64,000 bases of DNA. Source: Desulfolinea sp964487745 (GTDB taxonomy: Bacteria; Chloroflexota; Anaerolineae; Anaerolineales; Villigracilaceae). The DNA lies in assembly GCA_964487745.1 (NCBI GenBank), contig CAZASG010000010.1, positions 1 through 64,000 of the forward strand. The letters are read 5' to 3'. The translations under genes were made by a program, and so were the position numbers. This document shows positions 14,671-22,304 of the stretch, piece by piece (position 1 is the stretch's first letter; each line of letters starts with the position of its first letter). The notes beneath the pieces were generated by a model. That model saw only the letters and a program-made list of their open reading frames with translations. It was not told the origin of the DNA and did no database searches.

Positions 14671-17372
14671 CAAATACAACTCCGCTCATTCTCCCTTTCT
14701 CGGAAATACACGCCCGTGATCTGGGCTTGGTCGGTGGCAAGGGAGCCAATCTCGGTGAGATGGTTCGTGCCGCTTTCCCCGTGCCCCCGGGCTTCTGCGT
14801 GACAACCCGCGCCTTCGAGAAATTCATCAATGCTGCCCCCAATGCAGACGAACTTTATGCCCTCCTCGAGACCATTACCCTCGATGACCTCGACAGCGTA
14901 CGGGAGATCGGTGAGCGCGTCCGCCAAAGCCTCCTGAAAGTCCCCATCCCGAACGAGATCGCCGAGGCAGTTGTGAAAGCCTGGCAGGAGACAGATGCCG
15001 ATGCAGCCTACGCCGTCCGCTCCAGCGCCACTGCCGAAGACCTGCCGGATGCCTCCTTTGCCGGTCAGCAGGATACCTATCTCAACATCATCGGGCAAGA
15101 TGCCTTATTGGATGCCGTCCGGCGTTGCTGGGTATCGCTCTTTACAGACCGCGCGATCTTGTATCGTCTGCAAAATGATTTTGACCATCGCGATGTGCAG
15201 CTTTCTGTTGTGGTGCAGAAGATGATACTATCCGAAAAATCGGGCACGCTCTTTACTGCTGATCCGCTCACGGGGCACCGTCATACCCTTACTGTTGATG
15301 CCAGCTTTGGCTTGGGCGAAGCCCTCGTCAGCGGGCTGGTCACGCCGGATGCCTATAAGGTGGATAAACGCACGCTGACCATCATCAAGCGGCAGGTTTC
15401 GGAGAAGGAAGTTGCCATACTCCCCGAAAAAGATGGTGGAACACGTCAGGTGACGCTGGATGCTGACCAAGGGAAGCAAGCCGCTCTCACGGACGACCAG
15501 ATCCTGAAATTAGCGGAGATGGGGACGAGGATCGAATCCCATTATGGCAGTCCGCAAGATATCGAGTGGGCGATTGCTCCCCCCACCCAACCCTCCCCCC
15601 TCAGGGGGGAGGGCAAGGGAGGGCGGCAAATTTATCTATTACAGACCCGCCCGATCACCTCGCTTTACCCCATTGATGGGTTGCAATCCCCGGATGATAG
15701 TTTGCATGTATTCTTTAGCATGGGGCATCAGCAGAATATGACTCGTGCCATGCCTCCCCTGAGCTTGTCGACTTTCCCGAACTTTCTACCTGTTGGGTTA
15801 CGGTCGGCTGATGGGACTATCGATATCTTGCGTTTTAGCGGTGGACGAATATTTATTGATGTGACACAGGCGTTGCGCCATCCTCTTTTGAAGCGGGTTA
15901 TTTCAGGCGTGCTCTCCCAATTTGATGTGCTTGCCCCGGAATTACTTCGTCTTGCTACACAGCGCCCTGAATTCAAACGTCCGCATGGCTTGCATTTTCC
16001 CTTTGGCGTTCTTAAAGGCTTATCAGGTATTTTTCGCCGAGTATTAAATGGTCTTTGGCGGCGCGACCTAAGTGGTTTTATTGCCCAAACGAATGCCCTG
16101 ATAGACGATTTTATCGACAAGTCAGATCGCGATCTTCGTGAATACCCAAAAGGCAAAGCGCAGGTTCAAGCCATGCTGGATGAGCTTTGCAAACCAGCAT
16201 CTTTTTTCCTGAACTGGGTGCCCGAAGCTGCTGCGGGGATCGCCGCTACTCGTCTGCTGTCAAAATTGGCGAGTCGCTGGCTTTCCCCCGATAAAGTAGA
16301 AGCGCTTACCTTGGGCATCCCCGGTAATGTGGTCAATGAGATGAATATAATGCTCAGTGATCTGGCTGAGCTGGCTATCAAATCACCACAACTGGTGGAA
16401 GCCTTCAACGACCTTGGAGATGATGCCCATCTTTGGCTGGAAAATATCGCCAAACTCGAAAGCTCTGCGTCATTTTTGGAAAGCTGGAATGAATTTCTAG
16501 TGCTTTATGGAGCACGCGGTCTATCTGAAATTGATGTGAGTATGAATCGCTGGTATGAAGATCCCATGCCTGTGCTGCGGGTAATTGCCGGAAATATCGA
16601 GAAAAACGTGAGCAGCCGCGCCTTATTTGACGCACAAGAGCGGGCACGTGAAGCCGTCTTTGTTGAATTAGTAGAAGCCGCAGGGCAGGGTCTTTTAGGT
16701 AGAGTTCGCCTTCGCCTTTTTAAACGTCAATACCATGTGCTTGTCGAAGTCGGTGGGATGCGAGAACATCATAAATTCATGATGGTGCGTCTTGTGGCGG
16801 TAGTTAGAGATATTCTGAAAGAGAACGCAGCTGAGTTGGTTGCCAAGGGAAAACTTGCTGCATCTGATGATATTTGGTTCCTGAAATGGGATGAATTGTT
16901 GCGTATTTGGGATAATGAAGAAATTATCTGGAGTGAAATTGTCGCCCAACGACGAGCCGATTTTACGCATTACCTAAAACTAACGCCTCCGGCGGTTATC
17001 ACGAGTGATGGCGAGACCCCTGTTGTGCAATATAACGTGGAAGATGCTCCTCCCGGTGCCTTGGTGGGCAATCCTGTTTCAGCCGGGATCGTTGAGGGCA
17101 TTGTCCATGTTATCCACGATCCGACAACCGAGATGTTACAAGCGGGTGAAATTCTGGTTGCAGCTTTCACGGATCCGGGTTGGACACCGCTCTTCATCAA
17201 CGCTGCAGGATTAGTGATGGATATTGGCGGGGCGCTGGCTCATGGCTCTGTCGTGGCGCGGGAATATGGAATCCCCGCAGTGGTTGGAGTGCGTGGCGCA
17301 ACAACGAAACTGGAAACCGGTCAGCGCGTGCGCGTGGACGGGAATCGCGGGGTGATCGAAATACTGGAATAA
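14667..17372 (+). CDS. PEP/pyruvate-binding phosphotransferase, rifampin-phosphotransferase-like
   Basis: A 901-residue protein. An N-terminal ATP-grasp domain of the PPDK_N type includes VGGKGANLGEM near residue 24 and AVRSSATAEDLPDASFAGQQ near 113-132. A long middle region does not match PEP synthase. The C-terminal swivelling phosphohistidine domain has GGALAHGSVVAREYGIP with the catalytic His at about 859. There is no PEP-binding TIM barrel after it. This ATP-grasp/middle/His order is that of rifampin phosphotransferase, which phosphorylates an acceptor with ATP; the real acceptor is unknown. Residues about 305-321 are the translation of a dispersed C/G-rich palindrome. Confidence 0.8.
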   Translation: MTNTTPLILPFSEIHARDLGLVGGKGANLGEMVRAAFPVPPGFCVTTRAFEKFINAAPNADELYALLETITLDDLDSVREIGERVRQSLLKVPIPNEIAEAVVKAWQETDADAAYAVRSSATAEDLPDASFAGQQDTYLNIIGQDALLDAVRRCWVSLFTDRAILYRLQNDFDHRDVQLSVVVQKMILSEKSGTLFTADPLTGHRHTLTVDASFGLGEALVSGLVTPDAYKVDKRTLTIIKRQVSEKEVAILPEKDGGTRQVTLDADQGKQAALTDDQILKLAEMGTRIESHYGSPQDIEWAIAPPTQPSPLRGEGKGGRQIYLLQTRPITSLYPIDGLQSPDDSLHVFFSMGHQQNMTRAMPPLSLSTFPNFLPVGLRSADGTIDILRFSGGRIFIDVTQALRHPLLKRVISGVLSQFDVLAPELLRLATQRPEFKRPHGLHFPFGVLKGLSGIFRRVLNGLWRRDLSGFIAQTNALIDDFIDKSDRDLREYPKGKAQVQAMLDELCKPASFFLNWVPEAAAGIAATRLLSKLASRWLSPDKVEALTLGIPGNVVNEMNIMLSDLAELAIKSPQLVEAFNDLGDDAHLWLENIAKLESSASFLESWNEFLVLYGARGLSEIDVSMNRWYEDPMPVLRVIAGNIEKNVSSRALFDAQERAREAVFVELVEAAGQGLLGRVRLRLFKRQYHVLVEVGGMREHHKFMMVRLVAVVRDILKENAAELVAKGKLAASDDIWFLKWDELLRIWDNEEIIWSEIVAQRRADFTHYLKLTPPAVITSDGETPVVQYNVEDAPPGALVGNPVSAGIVEGIVHVIHDPTTEMLQAGEILVAAFTDPGWTPLFINAAGLVMDIGGALAHGSVVAREYGIPAVVGVRGATTKLETGQRVRVDGNRGVIEILE
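15580..15629. repeat. In-frame C/G-rich palindromic repeat inside the phosphotransferase gene
   Basis: CCCTCCCCCCTCAGGGGGGAGGG lies within a larger palindromic stretch coding for PPTQPSPLRGEGKGGRQ. It joins IEWAI directly to IYLLQTRPIT, segments that are nearly continuous in relatives. The length keeps the frame. Confidence 0.65.
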
Positions 17373-17594
17373 TTGCCAGGGAGATTTCTTTGCCCATCTT
17401 GTACTCATCTGTTGGGCAATTTTACATCAGAAATATATCAGTTGTTACGAGCCGCCGAGCAAAAATTGATGAAAGAAGCCCTCGTCTTTGTAGTATCTAC
17501 ATCCTTTGAGAATGACCTGCGGGTGATTAAGCAGAGCAACTTATTCGGGCAAATCACATCAAGTTAGTGGTAAAATGCGGTCGTTGTCCACTTA

Positions 17595-17600
17595 TATAAT
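17595..17600 (+). promoter_or_regulatory. -10 element of the small Cys-rich gene
   Basis: TATAAT 15 bases before the ATG and directly before a strong Shine-Dalgarno sequence. No good -35 box is visible. The preceding 220 bases hold no convincing gene. Confidence 0.45.
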
Positions 17601-17614
17601 ATTAGGAGGTTGAA

Positions 17615-17881
17615 ATGTCTTGTGGTAAAGCACTTAATGTCGAAGTTATTGGTAAAGGTAAAGTTTTGGAAGTAGCGTTTGAAAATGCCTACAATAACGC
17701 TAAAAAAGAGGGACGCAAGATATGTGTTGGCGGCTCTTGTGGTGTCCCTGGACAATCCTGTGGTTATGATATCGAAAGCGTTAATGTAACATCAATAGAT
17801 AAAATCACCACTGATGCCGGTGCAAGCGGTTATAAAGTAGAAATGGAAGCAAGGGGAAAATGTATCTGTGGTAGCTGGTAG
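17615..17881 (+). CDS. Small Cys-rich protein, unknown function
   Basis: An 88-residue protein with six cysteines (Cys3, 37, 42, 49, 83, 85). The order is a strand (LNVEVIGKG), an amphipathic helix (VLEVAFENAYNNAKKEG), a Cys/Gly-rich loop (ICVGGSCGVPGQSCG) and two strands (IESVNVTSIDKI, YKVEMEARGKC). The strand-helix-strand-strand plan is reminiscent of dodecin with a Cys-rich insertion, but this is only a shape resemblance. A strong AGGAGG Shine-Dalgarno and its own promoter and terminator show that it is a real, probably well-expressed gene. Metal or redox role is possible. Confidence 0.8.
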   Translation: MSCGKALNVEVIGKGKVLEVAFENAYNNAKKEGRKICVGGSCGVPGQSCGYDIESVNVTSIDKITTDAGASGYKVEMEARGKCICGSW

Positions 17882-17918
17882 ACTACATATTATTTGTTGG
17901 TTTATTACTGCGCTAAAA

Positions 17919-17952
17919 AGATCTGACAGAAAGCCACCTGTCAGGTCTTTTT
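17919..17952 (+). terminator. Intrinsic terminator of the small Cys-rich gene
   Basis: An 11-bp stem with one wobble pair (17919-17929 with 17938-17948) and an 8-nt loop, followed by TTTTGTTTT. Confidence 0.85.
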
Positions 17953-18065
17953 GTTTTCAAACGGGGCCTGGCTATCAGGGTGTTCGCCGCTCTTCCTGAT
18001 TTACTAAACATAACTCAGATATGGAGAATGAAAACAAAAAACACCATAAGTGTTGACAGTTATTG

Positions 18066-18884
18066 CTACCCCACTTGGAACTTCTCCTTGCCTCTAGCAA
18101 CTTCCCCCCTCCCCGGAAAGATCATTGGTAAACCATTGATCGGGTGCGGAATCACGTCCACAGGCGTGCGATACGCGGCACTGATCTTTTCAGCGGTCAG
18201 CACCTCCTCGGGCGTCCCCAGCGCTTCCAGCTTCCCATCCACCAGCAGGGCGACCTTATCCGCTGCCAGCGAGACCAGATTCAGGTCGTGCAGCGCCATC
18301 ATCACTGCCAGCTTCTCCTCGCGTGCCAGCTTACCCACCAGCGTCAGTAAATTCGTCTGATGTTGCAGGTCGAGGTGATTGGTTGGCTCATCCAGCAAAA
18401 GGACGGGCGTTGCCTGCGCCAGTGCCCGCGCTAACAGGACGCGCTGCTGCTCACCGCCCGAAAGCTCCACGATCTGTCTTTGCGCATAATCAAGAAGGTG
18501 TGTTTGCGCCAGCGCCCGTGTCACAACGGTACGATCTTTTTCCCCTTCACGCCCCAGCCAGCCCATATACGCCGTACGCCCCATCATCACCGCTTGTTGG
18601 ACGGAATACGCACCGCCGAGCTGCCGCGCCTGTGGGACCACTGCCAGCTCACGCGCACGTTCGGCAGCCCCGAGCTTTGTCACGCTTCGCCCCCTGACCC
18701 GAACTTGCCCGGCTTCGATGGGCAGAGTGCCGCTCGCCGCACGGATGAGCGTGGTCTTGCCCGCCCCGTTCGGTCCGATCAACGCCAGGATTTCGCCCTC
18801 ATTCACGTTGAGCGAAATCCCATCCAAAACCCGCCGCGCGCCATAGGCGGCGCTCAGGTTTGTGATTTCCAATACGGCTACCAA
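18066..18884 (-). CDS. btuD: Cobalamin ABC transporter ATP-binding protein
   Basis: A 272-residue ABC ATPase. Walker A is GPNGAGKTTL (about residue 40), the signature is LSGGEQQRV, and Walker B is VLLLDEPTNHLD. It belongs to the FecE/BtuD group that energises uptake of cobalamin, haem or iron-siderophores. The cobalamin riboswitch before the first gene of this operon makes vitamin B12 or a corrinoid the likely substrate. The TTG at 18884 is preferred because GGGAGG lies just before it. An ATG eleven codons upstream would overlap the permease gene by 40 bases. Confidence 0.85.
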   Translation of the reverse strand: MVAVLEITNLSAAYGARRVLDGISLNVNEGEILALIGPNGAGKTTLIRAASGTLPIEAGQVRVRGRSVTKLGAAERARELAVVPQARQLGGAYSVQQAVMMGRTAYMGWLGREGEKDRTVVTRALAQTHLLDYAQRQIVELSGGEQQRVLLARALAQATPVLLLDEPTNHLDLQHQTNLLTLVGKLAREEKLAVMMALHDLNLVSLAADKVALLVDGKLEALGTPEEVLTAEKISAAYRTPVDVIPHPINGLPMIFPGRGEVARGKEKFQVG

Positions 18885-19903
18885 AAGACCTCCCTCTTGG
18901 CGCGGCGCAGAATCCACAGGAAGAAGGGCGCGCCTGCCATGGCGGTCACGATCCCCACTGGCAGCGTGGACGGGGCGATCAGGATGCGCGCAAACATATC
19001 CGAGATGAGCAGCATACTTGCGCCCGCCAGAATGGAGAGGGGGATCAGGCGTTTATAATCCGCGCCCCAGACGATGCGTAAAATATGCGGCACGATCAGC
19101 CCAACGAAACCGATCACGCCCGAAAAAGCAACCGCGACCGCCGTTGTCAGCGATGCTGTCACGATCACGAAGATCTTTGCCCGTTTGATATCCAGTCCCA
19201 TTTGCTGGGCTTCCTCTTCCCCGAATTGGAGCACATTCAGGATATGCCCGCTGAAGGAGAGCAATCCCATCCCGAGCAGCATATAGGGCAGGACAGCTAA
19301 TACAGGCTGCCAGCCCGCCATCGGCGAGCCGCCCAGCAAAAAAGTGATCGCGCGGTGGATCTGCAGGTCGGTACGTAGCATCAACGAAGATGTGGCTGCT
19401 GAAGCAAAGGCACCCACCGCCACCCCTGCCAAAATCAGTGTGGTTAGCGGAACCATCCCATTCACCCGCGCCAGGTTGTAGACCAGCAGCACGGTGATGA
19501 TCGCGCCTGCAAAGGCGCCGACAGGGATGATATACAGTCCGAAGAGATCGCTGATCCCGTTCAACGTCATCATTAAGACCGCGCCCAAGCCCGCGCCCGA
19601 TGCGACCCCGATCAGGTACGGGTCTGCCAGCGGGTTGCGGAAAAGCCCCTGATAGGCTGCGCCGCTGCTGGCAAGGGCTGCGCCAGTCAGTGCCACCAAG
19701 ATAGTATGTGGTAATCGCACCGCTAAAATGATTGCGGCGTGAGATTGTGTCCAATCGGCAGAGATATGGATAAAGGGGAGTTGATCCGCCAAAATCCGCA
19801 GAATAGTATGCGGCGGGATGAAAACCGCTCCCAGCGCGATGCTGAAGAGCAACGCGCTGAGGAGTAGGAGGGTGTTGAAAAGGTAGGGGTGTTTGCGGAT
19901 CAT
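18878..19903 (-). CDS. btuC: Cobalamin ABC transporter permease
   Basis: A 341-residue FecCD-type permease with about nine to ten transmembrane segments. Typical motifs are RLPHTILVALTGAALASSGAAYQGLFRNPLADP near residues 62-95 and GVIGFVGLIVPHILR near 262-276. It forms the inner-membrane channel for the BtuFCD-type importer. It is followed with a small overlap by the ATPase gene, and a repeat of family A separates it from the binding-protein gene upstream. Confidence 0.9.
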   Translation of the reverse strand: MIRKHPYLFNTLLLLSALLFSIALGAVFIPPHTILRILADQLPFIHISADWTQSHAAIILAVRLPHTILVALTGAALASSGAAYQGLFRNPLADPYLIGVASGAGLGAVLMMTLNGISDLFGLYIIPVGAFAGAIITVLLVYNLARVNGMVPLTTLILAGVAVGAFASAATSSLMLRTDLQIHRAITFLLGGSPMAGWQPVLAVLPYMLLGMGLLSFSGHILNVLQFGEEEAQQMGLDIKRAKIFVIVTASLTTAVAVAFSGVIGFVGLIVPHILRIVWGADYKRLIPLSILAGASMLLISDMFARILIAPSTLPVGIVTAMAGAPFFLWILRRAKREVFW

Positions 19904-19913
19904 TTTATGATTC

Positions 19914-19993
19914 TGTCATTGCGAGCGAAGCGAAGCAATCTCCCCGATTATATGAGAGACTGCCGCGCTCCGTAAACTCCGCTCGCAGTGACA
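19914..19993. repeat. Dispersed palindromic repeat, family A copy 2
   Basis: 80 bp from TGTCATTGCGAGCGAAGCG to CTCGCAGTGACA, lying between the binding protein and permease genes of the corrinoid transporter. Confidence 0.75.
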
Positions 19994-20003
19994 TGGTGAG
20001 TTT

Positions 20004-20939
20004 CTACTCCCAAATCCCCGGATGCAGGAGCTTTGCCATCTCCTCCAGCCCATCCACCAAACGCGGACCAGGGACACTCAAAATATTCGGGTCGATGGGG
20101 AAGATATTGCCTTCCTGCACGGCGATGATCGCATCCCAACCGGCGCGTTCGGTGACGCTTTCGGGCGTAACACCGTAAAGGGCATCGCCTAGCAAGATGA
20201 TCTGAGGATTGACCTCGATCAGCTGCTCGGCGCTGATCTGGGTGTAATCGCCCTGTAGTTCGGATGCGGCGTTGAAACCGCCAGCGGTATTAATGATGTA
20301 GTCAATGAATGTGCCGGAGCCCGTTGTCCACGGGTTGGCGGGATCGGTGGCATCCAGTTCATAGAAAACAGTCGGACGATAGGAGAGCGGCATGATCTTC
20401 TGGTTCACGGCGTCCACGCGGTCAGCAAGTTCGATCACGAGCGCTTCGGTCTCGTCTCCGTGCCCGGTCAATGTGCCGAAATCGCGTAAATTATCCCAGA
20501 GTTCTTCATAGGTGGTCGGGTTCGCCTGCCAGTAGACTTGCAGACCAAGTTCCTGCAGGGCTGCCACCTGATCTGCGGAGATGATCTCTGCCGCGACGAC
20601 CAGATCGGGCTCAAGGGCGAGGATCGCCTCGGTGGGCAGGTCTCCCCACAAAGCCCCCACGCTGGGCAATTCCAACGCTTCTTCGGGGTAAAGCGACATA
20701 TCTTCGCGCCCGACCATTTGCTCACCTGCGCCGATGGCAAAAAGAATCTCTGTCGTGGAGGGGGAGATCGAAAGAATGGCTTGCGGATATTCTTCGAAGG
20801 TCAATTCGTTACCCATGTCATCTGTGAAGACCATCGGCTCTGTTTCAAGTGCTTCAGTAGGGACTGCTGCCGGGGCACATGCACCCAAGAGCAGACTCAA
20901 AGTGAAAATGGACAGGATAAAAAAGCTAGTTTTTTTCAT
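20004..20939 (-). CDS. btuF: Cobalamin ABC transporter substrate-binding lipoprotein
   Basis: A 311-residue periplasmic-binding-protein of the BtuF/FecB type. A lipoprotein signal ends at LLGAC (Cys21). The two-lobe fold is indicated by ILSISPSTTEILFAIGAGEQMVGRED, GDLPTEAILALEPDLVV and NPQIILLGDALYGV. It would capture the corrinoid outside the membrane and deliver it to the permease. Being the first gene after the cobalamin riboswitch supports the substrate assignment. Confidence 0.88.
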   Translation of the reverse strand: MKKTSFFILSIFTLSLLLGACAPAAVPTEALETEPMVFTDDMGNELTFEEYPQAILSISPSTTEILFAIGAGEQMVGREDMSLYPEEALELPSVGALWGDLPTEAILALEPDLVVAAEIISADQVAALQELGLQVYWQANPTTYEELWDNLRDFGTLTGHGDETEALVIELADRVDAVNQKIMPLSYRPTVFYELDATDPANPWTTGSGTFIDYIINTAGGFNAASELQGDYTQISAEQLIEVNPQIILLGDALYGVTPESVTERAGWDAIIAVQEGNIFPIDPNILSVPGPRLVDGLEEMAKLLHPGIWE

Positions 20940-20961
20940 GAGAGTTTTTCTCCGTTATTTT

Positions 20962-21036
20962 TGTCATCGCGAGCGAAGCGTGGCGATCTCCTTGCAAAAT
21001 ATGGAGATTGCTTTGGACTACGCCCTCGCAATGACA
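20962..21036. repeat. Dispersed palindromic repeat, family A copy 3
   Basis: 75 bp from TGTCATCGCGAGCGAAGCG to CGCCCTCGCAATGACA, the most diverged family A copy. It lies between the riboswitch terminator and the binding-protein gene. Confidence 0.7.
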
Positions 21037-21055
21037 TGATTTTGTCATAAGAATC

Positions 21056-21081
21056 AAAAACCCCTGCAATCGATGCAGGGG
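21056..21081 (-). terminator. Terminator of the riboswitch expression platform
   Basis: CCCCTGCA/TGCAGGGG stem with a 5-nt loop followed on the minus strand by five Ts. It lies between the aptamer and the ORF start, so premature termination is the likely mode of control. Confidence 0.85.
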
Positions 21082-21142
21082 AGGGGAATTGGTAAATGTT
21101 TTTTCGTCGTTCCACCTCCTTTGCGCGAGCTTTGTGGAAACC

Positions 21143-21276
21143 AAATAAGGTGGGCGACCTGGCTTGTTCTCTGGGAGAACCTACAGTTGCGCGACAGCAC
21201 CGGACTTCGCTTCGTGAAGAAACGTTACCGGTTTCGCCATTAAACCTTCCCTTCCGGGAGATAGGTACCTTATTTG
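21143..21276 (-). promoter_or_regulatory. Cobalamin riboswitch aptamer
   Basis: Read on the minus strand, the element is closed by AAATAAGGT pairing with ACCTTATTT. It contains GGTGCTGTCGCGCAACTG (21200-21183) and the B12 box GCCAGGTCGCCCACC (21163-21149), both matching the cobalamin riboswitch consensus. Coenzyme B12 binding should favour the terminator at 21081-21056 and turn off the transporter. Confidence 0.92.
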
Positions 21277-21316
21277 TGTTAGTTTGAGTTGCTAAGGTGC
21301 TACTTGCTTTGCACCG

Positions 21317-21322
21317 ATTATA
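21317..21322 (-). promoter_or_regulatory. -10 element of the corrinoid transporter operon
   Basis: A perfect TATAAT on the minus strand about 40 bases before the riboswitch aptamer. The -35 region is A-rich and does not match well. The rest of 21323-21535 shows no gene. Confidence 0.5.
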
Positions 21323-21535
21323 CAATAGTCCCTGATTTTTTGTAGACGAATTCTTGCTAACCGAGGAATATAAAACAGGAAGTCTGTAAATTTAATTTGT
21401 CTATTACTTTCTTGTTATAAGATAAGCCTAAGCTGGTTGCGTTTTCAATACCTGCCTTGCAGAAAAGTTGAGCAACTCGCAAATTTATTGGTGTGCGTTA
21501 GCAGCAGCTAATTGCATATTTTATAAGGAGAAACT

Positions 21536-22099
21536 ATGTCACGAAGTAAGATCTATTTTCTTGTATTGGCGGCTTTCTTAATGGTATTTCTTGCTGCCTG
21601 CACTGCAGAAGAAGCACCTGCAAGTCCATTGATTGGGAGTGTGGCCCCTGATTTCACGCTAGATGATGCCATTGGTACTCAGGCTTCCCTCAGCGATTAT
21701 GCCGGACAACCGGTTTTGCTATTTTTCCATATGGCGGTTGGTTGACCACCTTGTATGCAGCAGATCGTGGATCTGCAAAATAGCCCCGAATTCCAAGCCC
21801 TTAATGTTCAGGTCATTAGCATTGCTCGAGATAGTGTTGCTGAACAAGCCCCCGAATCAAGTACATTGGGGATCACCGATGTACCGATGCTCGCTGACCC
21901 AGATTTACAAGTTTCAGCTACTTATGATGTTCTACAGTGGGCAATCGAAAATGGTGAACCGAGCCATACATTTATTTTGGTCGACGCAGACGGGAAAATC
22001 CGCTGGATCAAGGATTATGGTGCCCCGGATAATCCTGAACGTACCATGTATGTAGAGGTGAGCGAATTGATCGACTATGTAGAAAATAACCTGCCCTAG
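21536..22099 (+). CDS. Redoxin (TlpA/AhpC-TSA-like) lipoprotein, selenoprotein with UPPC active site
   Basis: A 187-residue thioredoxin-fold lipoprotein. The signal peptide ends in the lipobox LAAC (Cys22), followed by GSVAPDFTLDDAIG and LLFFHMAVG, then an in-frame TGA (21743-21745), then PPCMQQIVDL. Reading TGA as Sec70 restores a UPPC motif where relatives have CPPC. The frame is the same on both sides. The perfect hairpin GCAGATC-GTG-GATCTGC begins 21 nt (loop) after the TGA, as in bacterial SECIS elements. Downstream ADPDLQVSATYDVLQWAI and HTFILVDADGKIRW complete the fold. Predicted role: thiol-disulfide exchange or peroxide reduction outside the cytoplasmic membrane. AAGGAG precedes the ATG. 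Confidence 0.9.
21743..21776 (+). promoter_or_regulatory. SECIS-like element and UGA codon of the redoxin selenoprotein
   Basis: UGA at 21743-21745, 21 nt to the loop, 7-bp perfect stem (21760-21766 with 21770-21776) and loop GTG at 21767-21769. Bacterial SECIS rules (apical loop 16-37 nt from the UGA, G among the first two loop bases) are met. Confidence 0.82.
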
Positions 22100-22117
22100 A
22101 AGACCTTTTCCTATAAA

Positions 22118-22148
22118 AATAATCCCCCTATATGGGGGATTATTTTTA
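22118..22148 (+). terminator. Intrinsic terminator of the redoxin gene
   Basis: AATAATCCCCC pairs with GGGGGATTATT around a 5-nt loop, followed by TTTT. Confidence 0.85.
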
Positions 22149-22193
22149 GCTGGGGATGGATCAGACACTTTTTCTCTTGCGGGAAATTGAAAT

Positions 22194-22254
22194 GCTAAGG
22201 TTCTGTTAACAACAGTATTATTATCCCTGACAGAAGATTGTTCTAGCGTATAAT
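22194..22254 (+). promoter_or_regulatory. PHO-box-like repeats and promoter of the response regulator gene
   Basis: Two consecutive 11-bp units, GCTAAGGTTCT (22194-22204) and GTTAACAACAG (22205-22215), lie upstream of CTGACA (22227-22232), a 16-bp spacer and TATAAT (22249-22254). The G(C/T)TAA-N6 phasing matches the sites before both pstS genes and suggests autoregulation. Confidence 0.55.
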
Positions 22255-22304
22255 TTTAAATTAAATTGTGTATACATCTTCTTCTGAAAGATAACAGAAA
22301 AAAT

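Noticed and set aside
14667..17372. Phosphoenolpyruvate synthase
   Set aside because: The C-terminal PEP/pyruvate TIM barrel is missing; the protein ends soon after the phosphohistidine domain.
17373..17567. 64-residue frame after the phosphotransferase gene
   Set aside because: Begins right at the previous stop, no SD, no recognisable features; it may be a gene remnant but this cannot be supported.
21536..22099. Pseudogene or two separate small genes split by TGA
   Set aside because: The frame is identical on both sides, the TGA falls on the redox-active Cys position, and a SECIS-like hairpin follows. Selenoprotein fits better.
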